Shown: one piece after another, positions 58,738 through 64,000 of the stretch | Layout: every line of letters begins with the position of its first letter | Position numbering within the stretch: the stretch's first letter is position 1 | Assembly: GCA_046155605.1 (NCBI GenBank) | Contig: JBJXFQ010000007.1 | Coordinates: forward strand, 1 to 64,000 | Length of the DNA: 64,000 nucleotides | Direction: 5' to 3' | Source of the DNA: JAEUIZ01 sp046155605 | GTDB lineage: Bacteria; Planctomycetota; Phycisphaerae; Phycisphaerales; UBA1924 | Position numbers and translations under genes: made by a program | Notes under the pieces: generated by a model | Database searches by the model: none | What the model saw: only the letters and a program-made list of their open reading frames with translations | What the model was told of the DNA's origin: nothing

Positions 58738-60150
58738 GTGGACCCCGAGCCCATTCAGCCCGCGCCCATCGCTCCTACCCCCGTCGCCGAGCTTCATCCG
58801 CTCGAAGTCGCCGCCAGCCAGCGGAAGACGCTCCTCCGCATCGTGCGGCTCACCTGCGTCGTCCTCTTTGTCACCGTCACGCTCCTGGCCGTCCTCGACA
58901 TCGACCCCGGCAGCGGCACGGGGAGCGTGATCTTCGGCGGGCTCGCCCTCAAACTCGGGTGGGACGCCGTGCTCATCCTCGCCGCGGCCCTCGCCTCGGG
59001 CGTCGTCATCGTCGATGTCCTCACCACCCGTCGGAAGATCGGCACGCTCATCACTATCTTCGTGGGCCTGCTCGTGGCGCTGCTGGGCACCTACGCGCTC
59101 GGCCGCGTCCTCGACCTGCTCGTTGATCTCTATGACATCCCCACGGGTGCCAGCGGCATGATCGCCACCGTCAAGGTGCTCCTGGGCATCGGGCTGGCCT
59201 ATCTCTCGATCACCACGGTGCTCACGACGCAGGACGACTTCCGCCTGGTGATCCCGTATGTCGAGTTCGCCAAGCAGAGCCGCGGCGCCAGGCCGCATGT
59301 GCTCGATACGTCCGTGCTGATCGACGCCCGCATCGCCGACCTTGCGCAGACGGGAATCATGCAATATCCGCTGGTGATCCCCTATTTCGTCGTGGGCGAG
59401 TTGCAGGCGCTCGCCGATTCGCAGGACAGGCTTAAGCGTGGACGCGGGCGGCGCGGGCTCGATGTCGTCGCGCGGCTCCAGCGCACCCCCGGCGTCGATA
59501 TCTCCATCGACGAGACGCCCGTGCCCGGCAAGGCCGTCGATCAGATGCTCATCGAACTCGCCCGGCAGATGGAGGCCGTCGTCGTCAGCGCCGACACGGG
59601 CTTGGCACGCGTCGCGGCGATCCAGGGCGTACGGGTTCTCAACCTCAACGACGTGGCCAACTCGCTCAAGCCCGCGCTGGTGCCGGGCGAGCAACTCGCG
59701 CTCCGCCTCATCAAGCCGGGCGAGCAGCCGCACCAGGCCGTGGGTTATCTCGACGACGGCACGATGGTCGTCGCGGAGAACGGGCGGCAGTGGATCGGCG
59801 AGATGGTGACGCTGAATGTAACATCGACGCTACAAACTTCGGCAGGCCGGATGATCTTTGGCCGCGTGCCCGAGACGACGCGCGAGGCCGCGGAGCGCGA
59901 CGAAGTGCCCGCGGCACTCGCCGAACCGGCACCGCCCAAAGCGACGGGGATCGACATGACCGCAGCCAGCAGCGCGCCCGAGGCGCAAGGGTCGAAGGCT
60001 GCGCCCGCTGAGCCGCAACTCAACGGGCCGTCGCCGATCGAATCGCAGGCCATCGACGCGGGGACCATCGAGCAGCAGCCTAAGCGCGGACCGTTCCCGC
60101 CCAAGCCACCGAACAAGCGGGCCAATCCGTTCCGAAATCCGCGGCGATAG
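58738..60150 (+). CDS. PIN-TRAM membrane protein (YacL family)
   Basis: A 470-residue protein with four N-terminal membrane helices (residues 37-165; VVLFVTVTLLAVLD, AVLILAAALASGVVIVDVLT, LITIFVGLLVALLGTYALG, VKVLLGIGLAYLSI). A PIN nuclease domain follows (VLDTSVLIDARIADLAQTG with the first Asp; VVVSADTGLARVAAI with the later one). Next is a TRAM-like beta domain (GYLDDGTMVVAENGRQW) and an Ala/Pro/Lys-rich tail (residues 400-470). YacL-type proteins are thought to act on RNA at the membrane. The start is a GTG at 58738; the SRP RNA lies upstream on the other strand. Confidence 0.87.
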   Translation: MDPEPIQPAPIAPTPVAELHPLEVAASQRKTLLRIVRLTCVVLFVTVTLLAVLDIDPGSGTGSVIFGGLALKLGWDAVLILAAALASGVVIVDVLTTRRKIGTLITIFVGLLVALLGTYALGRVLDLLVDLYDIPTGASGMIATVKVLLGIGLAYLSITTVLTTQDDFRLVIPYVEFAKQSRGARPHVLDTSVLIDARIADLAQTGIMQYPLVIPYFVVGELQALADSQDRLKRGRGRRGLDVVARLQRTPGVDISIDETPVPGKAVDQMLIELARQMEAVVVSADTGLARVAAIQGVRVLNLNDVANSLKPALVPGEQLALRLIKPGEQPHQAVGYLDDGTMVVAENGRQWIGEMVTLNVTSTLQTSAGRMIFGRVPETTREAAERDEVPAALAEPAPPKATGIDMTAASSAPEAQGSKAAPAEPQLNGPSPIESQAIDAGTIEQQPKRGPFPPKPPNKRANPFRNPRR

Positions 60151-60155
60151 GTCAG

Positions 60156-61172
60156 CTACCACAGTTCGGCGTCAACGACACCATCGGCCTTCTCCATCCG
60201 CGTCCCGCTCTTTCGCCTTGATTTGTGGATCGCCGTGCTCGTCGGCCCAGCGCCGATGCGGATCGGGCCGCTTTTGATCCTTTCAAACGCGCTCTTCGCG
60301 TTATCAATCGAGAACTCGCACCCGATGAATCGGCGTTTGAGCGCGTGCGCGATGACGCCGGTCGTGCCGCTGCCCAGGAACGGGTCCATCACGAGGTCAC
60401 CCTCATTCGAGCACGCCCGCACGACGCGCTCGAGGTAGGCCTCGGGCAACTGGTTGTCGTGGTTCGCACGCCGCTCCTTGTTGTTGCCCTGGATTCGGCC
60501 CCAGAACGGCCCGTACCAGACGTCCATCGGCAGCCGCCTCCCCGCCGGCATGCCGTCGCGCTTGCTCTCGGTCCGCGCGTCGAAATAGATCGACTGCCGA
60601 TCCGAGACCTCGAGCACCTCCATCGGATTCCACCGCCGGTTCGCGGGATCCTTCGCGAAATAGAGCGCATGCACATGGCTCGAGATGAACCGGCCCGTGC
60701 CGTTCTGCCCGAATCGATAGTGCCAGATGCACCAGTTGACCATCGTGAGCCCGCGGCCCTTGAGGTGCATGACGATCTCGGCCGCCGTGTCGTCCGGAAT
60801 GTTCACCCACATCGAGCCGTGGTCCGCCAGCGAATCGACGCACGCGTCGAGCCACTCGGCCGTGAAATTCAGGTAGTCCTCCCGCGGCATCTTGTCGTCC
60901 CACTTGTCGTACGCCCGGTTCCAGTTGAACGGCGGATCGGCGAAGACGAGATCAACCTGCCGCGCGCGGCACTCGGGGACCGCGCGGATGATCTCGCGGC
61001 AATCGCCGACGTAGACGCGGGCCTCGGGATCGGGGAGCGCGAAGTCGGGCGTCGGGCCGGAGACAGACTTGGAGCCAGAGTCGGGCCTGGAACCCGAGTC
61101 TGGCTTGGGATTGGAGTCGGTCTCGGTCGTTGAGCCTTCGCTGACGTTGGCGGGCTTGCTCTTGCGCGGCAT
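60156..61172 (-). CDS. Site-specific DNA methyltransferase (beta-class N4/N6)
   Basis: A 338-residue enzyme with VDLVFADPPFNWNRAYDKWD (motif IV, DPPF) near residue 75 and LVMDPFLGSGTTGVIAHALK with FIGCEFSID (motif I and the AdoMet-binding acidic residue) near residue 265. Motif IV precedes motif I, the order of the beta class (like CcrM). A Ser/Pro/Asp-rich N-terminal extension (about residues 10-45) is present. No restriction enzyme or specificity subunit is adjacent, so it looks like an orphan methyltransferase, possibly regulatory. Confidence 0.88.
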   Translation of the reverse strand: MPRKSKPANVSEGSTTETDSNPKPDSGSRPDSGSKSVSGPTPDFALPDPEARVYVGDCREIIRAVPECRARQVDLVFADPPFNWNRAYDKWDDKMPREDYLNFTAEWLDACVDSLADHGSMWVNIPDDTAAEIVMHLKGRGLTMVNWCIWHYRFGQNGTGRFISSHVHALYFAKDPANRRWNPMEVLEVSDRQSIYFDARTESKRDGMPAGRRLPMDVWYGPFWGRIQGNNKERRANHDNQLPEAYLERVVRACSNEGDLVMDPFLGSGTTGVIAHALKRRFIGCEFSIDNAKSAFERIKSGPIRIGAGPTSTAIHKSRRKSGTRMEKADGVVDAELW

Positions 61173-61223
61173 GGCGGCAGGATAGCCAGGCCTGGAGACC
61201 GCCGACCTTCCGCAGACTCTGGG

Positions 61224-62933
61224 TCACGGCGGGCTCGAACCATAGTCCGCGAGAAAGGCGGCCAAATCCAGCCCGTCTACCACCCCGTCCTTGTTGATAT
61301 CGGCCGCGGTGGTGCCCGCTGCATACGCGGTCGCGAAAGCCAGCATGTCCCCGCCGTTAATCGCGCAGTCGATCTCGACGTCGGCGCTGCATTGCGGAAA
61401 GACCTTTATCTGGCTGACGTAGATCCCCTGGTATCCCTCGTGCGCGCTCATGAACGCCCCGAGTATCCAGCACTCGCTTCCGGTGATCGCCTGATAGTCG
61501 CCCAGCACGCGATCGGTGAGGTTCGGCCCGAACGCGTCGCGGCTGAACGCCGGCGCCAGGGCATGATGACTGACCACGAGCGGGGTGCCCTGCGCGAGGC
61601 CCGCGAGTTTGGCATACTTCACCTGGAGTTTGACGTCCGCGCCATCCTGCCAGATCGCGAAGTACTGGAGGTGGACGAAGCCGCAGCGTGAGTCCACATA
61701 TACAGCGGGCATGATCTGGGCCGTGCCGCGCGGATCGGAGACGACCTCGCCGAGCATGGCATCGGTGATGCGGAAGACGTTGTCAGAGTCGAACAGTGTG
61801 CGAAAAATCTGCAAGTTTGGGTCGAGGAACGCTCTACCCCGGGCAATATAGAGGTCCAAGCGCCGGTTTGAGGCCGTGGTCGGGTCTGGGCTGGCCGTGA
61901 AGACGACATAGGCGTCACCGAGCGTGAGCGGGTCGTCGGCGCTTGCGGGAAAGCCGTAAACCTCGAACCCGCCGGGAACATCGTTCTTGCGGAACTCGAA
62001 CAACTGCCCGGCCGTAGTTGATGCGATGAACTGAAACACGGGTCCGTGTTGGCCGACGACCGGACGAAGGTCCGTCACCGCCGGCAAGTTGTAAAAACCG
62101 TTGACATCAGGTGGGCGAAACGCGACCACAACCCGTCCCTTGGTCGAGCCCGAGTGAATCATCGCCAGCGCTCCCGCAAAGCCCGCTGGCGGATCGCACA
62201 TCGACGTGGGATTGGTGGAGAGGACAACCTCCTGCTCAAACTGAGCCGGGGTCGGCCACACCTCGCCGGGCGGTGATGCGGGGTCGGAGCGACGGATGTA
62301 CAACTTCCCCAGGCTCGGGTTGTTGCCCTGGTTCCAGACGAGGACCATCGTTTGCGCGGCGTTCGCGGCACCGCTTTCCGGTCCGATGGCGATCCAAGGT
62401 TTGTCGATGAGGGCATTGAAGCATCCCGTGCCAAAGAACAGATCATTGCAGTACGCGGTTGTTGTCTGGATCAACTGCGGGCTTTGGGCGGTTCCGCCCA
62501 ACCGGCTGATGCAGAAGCCGCCCTTGCGACCATCCGTCGCCTGTCCGCCGATCCAGACCTCTCCGGTCACTCGCGACGTGGCCGAGATCGGGTCAGCCTG
62601 GGCGAACGTCGGCAGATTCAGATTTTCACAAGGCGATGGGTTGGAAACGACAAAGGGCAACTGCGGGACAGGCGTGAACCCGCTCTGCACGGTGTCATTC
62701 ACGTCGACGCCGCTGAGCGTGATCGCACCGAGCAGGATTTGAGGACCGTCGCGCCGAATCCACCCGATCGCGATCTTTCGGGAATCGGCAGCACTCACCG
62801 CGATCGTTGGCTCGTCGTATCTGAGCATCCCGGTGTTCGGCGCATGAACCCGGCTGGGGCCGACTACCACCTGAGCATTCGCAACAGCAGACCATGCCAG
62901 AGCAAGGGCAATCGCAAAGAAGGTACGCTTCAT
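61224..62933 (-). CDS. Secreted protein with C-terminal dockerin-like calcium motif
   Basis: A 569-residue exported protein (signal peptide MKRTFFAIALALAWSAVANA). The body has repeated segments resembling beta propellers or sialidase-like repeats (WIRRDGPQILLGAITLSGVD, LVWNQGNNPSLGKLYIRRSD). The end has two loops, DCAINGGDMLAFATAYAAGT and DINKDGVVDGLDLAAFLADY; the second is a dockerin-like calcium loop. The body is not assigned to a family. GGAGG lies upstream of the ATG at 62933, excluding the longer frame. Confidence 0.8.
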   Translation of the reverse strand: MKRTFFAIALALAWSAVANAQVVVGPSRVHAPNTGMLRYDEPTIAVSAADSRKIAIGWIRRDGPQILLGAITLSGVDVNDTVQSGFTPVPQLPFVVSNPSPCENLNLPTFAQADPISATSRVTGEVWIGGQATDGRKGGFCISRLGGTAQSPQLIQTTTAYCNDLFFGTGCFNALIDKPWIAIGPESGAANAAQTMVLVWNQGNNPSLGKLYIRRSDPASPPGEVWPTPAQFEQEVVLSTNPTSMCDPPAGFAGALAMIHSGSTKGRVVVAFRPPDVNGFYNLPAVTDLRPVVGQHGPVFQFIASTTAGQLFEFRKNDVPGGFEVYGFPASADDPLTLGDAYVVFTASPDPTTASNRRLDLYIARGRAFLDPNLQIFRTLFDSDNVFRITDAMLGEVVSDPRGTAQIMPAVYVDSRCGFVHLQYFAIWQDGADVKLQVKYAKLAGLAQGTPLVVSHHALAPAFSRDAFGPNLTDRVLGDYQAITGSECWILGAFMSAHEGYQGIYVSQIKVFPQCSADVEIDCAINGGDMLAFATAYAAGTTAADINKDGVVDGLDLAAFLADYGSSPP

Positions 62934-63031
62934 TATCGGCACCTCCGAATGGTCGTGACCTGAGAATACTCAGTTTTCCGAAACTCGATCCTGACAGAAC
63001 GGGTGCCGTCTGTCAAGCTACAGTTGATCCC

Positions 63032-64000
63032 ATGTGCATAACCCTCTGCCAGCCATGCAGGCCGCTCCGACCCAGAGGCTCATACACCGCGATTCTGGCA
63101 ATCGGATTGCTTTCGCCCGTTCACGCTTGGGCTCAATGGTCTGTGACACCGCTCGGTCTGCCCACTGACGTCTACGCCCAAGCCCTCGCCATCGACGGCG
63201 ATCGGATCGGCGGCACACGTCGCTCAAGCATGCCCGACATCACCGCTCCTGGTTTTTGGAATGGTCCAAGCCATGATTGGGTTGACTTGAGGGATCCGTC
63301 GTCGGCCCTGACCGGCGAGGTGACCGCCATGTGGCCTGACTACCAGGGCGGTCGCTATCGCGGCAAGGCCTGCGTCTGGCAAGGCACCTGGCAGAGTCGT
63401 CGCGACTTGCCGGTGCCGGCAAACGTCGCCGGGAACGCCGTCACGGACGGTGCCGGCTCGCAAGCCGTCGGTTATGCCGATGTCTGGCCGGGATCGAGGC
63501 GGCATGGGCTCCTCTGGGACCTCAATGGCTCCGGCTATGTGAATATGACGCCGACCGGGGCTGAGTCGTCCGACCTCGCGTTCACCGACGGCGCTCGCCA
63601 GTCGGGATACGCGGCGTTCCCCAACGCCACGGCGGGCTTCGCCGTGCCGCACGCTCTGGTCTGGAACGGCTCGCCCAACAACTACACCGACTTCAACCCC
63701 GGCCCCGGCTACGCCTCCGCGATCACCGCCATCGACGGCGACCGCTACTTCGGCGGCTTCACCGAAGACTTCGGCACCGGCATCGCGCACGCCGCGATCT
63801 GGATCGGCGGACCCGAAACCGTCATCGATCTGCGCCCCCCGGGCTTTGTTCACTCCTCTATCGCGGACGGCACGCGCAACATTCAGGTCGGCGCAGCAAC
63901 CGGGCCGGGCGGAGGGTTCCTGCGGGCCGCGGCCTGGTTCGGCTCGGCCTCGACCTATGTTGATCTGAGCCAGTTCCTCCCCCCCAACTGCTACAACTCG
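63032..64000 (+). CDS. Secreted HAF-repeat-like protein, 3' end outside the window
   Basis: An open frame from an ATG at 63032 to the window edge, 323 residues so far. A hydrophobic signal-like segment (YTAILAIGLLSPVHAWAQ) follows an N-terminal stretch with several Arg and Cys. The body has short repeats with the pattern A-x-x-W and G-x-x-x-x (KACVWQGTWQSR, HGLLWDLNGSGY, HALVWNGSPNNY, HAAIWIGGPETV). These resemble extracellular HAF repeats. It is divergent from the dockerin-tailed gene. No strong ribosome site is seen at the ATG, so the start may be a little later. Confidence 0.75.
   Translation, partial: MCITLCQPCRPLRPRGSYTAILAIGLLSPVHAWAQWSVTPLGLPTDVYAQALAIDGDRIGGTRRSSMPDITAPGFWNGPSHDWVDLRDPSSALTGEVTAMWPDYQGGRYRGKACVWQGTWQSRRDLPVPANVAGNAVTDGAGSQAVGYADVWPGSRRHGLLWDLNGSGYVNMTPTGAESSDLAFTDGARQSGYAAFPNATAGFAVPHALVWNGSPNNYTDFNPGPGYASAITAIDGDRYFGGFTEDFGTGIAHAAIWIGGPETVIDLRPPGFVHSSIADGTRNIQVGAATGPGGGFLRAAAWFGSASTYVDLSQFLPPNCYNS

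Noticed and set aside
1..64000. tRNA, rRNA, tmRNA or riboswitch genes
   Set aside because: A scan by eye for TpsiC-loop-like and other conserved elements found none; only the SRP RNA stood out. A covariance search would be decisive.

Overview
The window is GC-rich (roughly two thirds G+C), gene-dense chromosomal DNA. It most resembles a planctomycete, probably of the class Phycisphaerae. The clues are secreted proteins with PEP-CTERM-like tails, dockerin-like calcium repeats and a paired 'YANCD...LNVNDF' C-terminal motif, a Gram-negative porin with a terminal Phe, TVP38, ClpS, a single-chain GlyRS, and a DUF5309/SU10-like phage capsid gene. The assignment is by gene content only; no rRNA or tRNA gene was seen.

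Layout: 1-421 is the end of an IS5-like element. 475-6379 (minus) is a polysaccharide locus: glycosyltransferase, methyltransferase and two GDP-mannose 3,5-epimerase-like proteins around a formylglycine-generating-enzyme-fold secreted protein. 6436-13432 (minus) is mostly housekeeping (PPIase, serine hydrolase, PyrD, ThrRS, zinc ribbon, TlpA-like redoxin). 13545-15351 (plus) has a PEP-CTERM protein, a TVP38 membrane protein and ClpS. 15348-16507 is a VapBC45-like toxin-antitoxin pair. 16570-24329 holds metabolic enzymes, GluQ, a PP2C/SpoIIE phosphatase, a porin with its own promoter and operator-like palindrome, an M32 carboxypeptidase and a small aspartic protease. 24416-26877 is a second polysaccharide unit (GT2 plus flippase). 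27141-33220 contains a BamE-like lipoprotein, a secreted vanadium haloperoxidase with dockerin-like tail, and an ECF sigma / membrane protein / secreted Gly-His protein / PDZ cassette. 33655-41737 contains a large membrane protein, DinB, a REP-associated transposase (RAYT), GlyRS, RuvA and ThiL. 41773-45875 has two RCC1-like secreted proteins and a Tat-exported amine oxidase. 45915-46846 is a HigBA-like TA pair. 47013-52240 is a compact phage head module (portal, scaffold, SU10-type capsid, three small proteins). 52486-64000 has a pentapeptide-repeat membrane protein, two YkgJ-type Cys-cluster proteins, a TPR-like secreted protein, a GAF-SpoIIE phosphatase, SRP RNA, a PIN-TRAM protein, a DNA methyltransferase, and two large secreted proteins.

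The most unusual signals: (1) the stripped-down capsid module, which has no terminase, protease, integrase or lysis gene visible here; (2) at least six families of short perfect palindromes scattered between genes, often next to pyrimidine-rich tracts. One such block sits in frame inside a YkgJ-family gene, and one palindrome type flanks the RAYT gene; (3) GC-poor patches in both aminoacyl-tRNA synthetase genes that coincide with lineage-specific insert regions; (4) paired GDP-mannose epimerases, one of which has lost the catalytic Lys.
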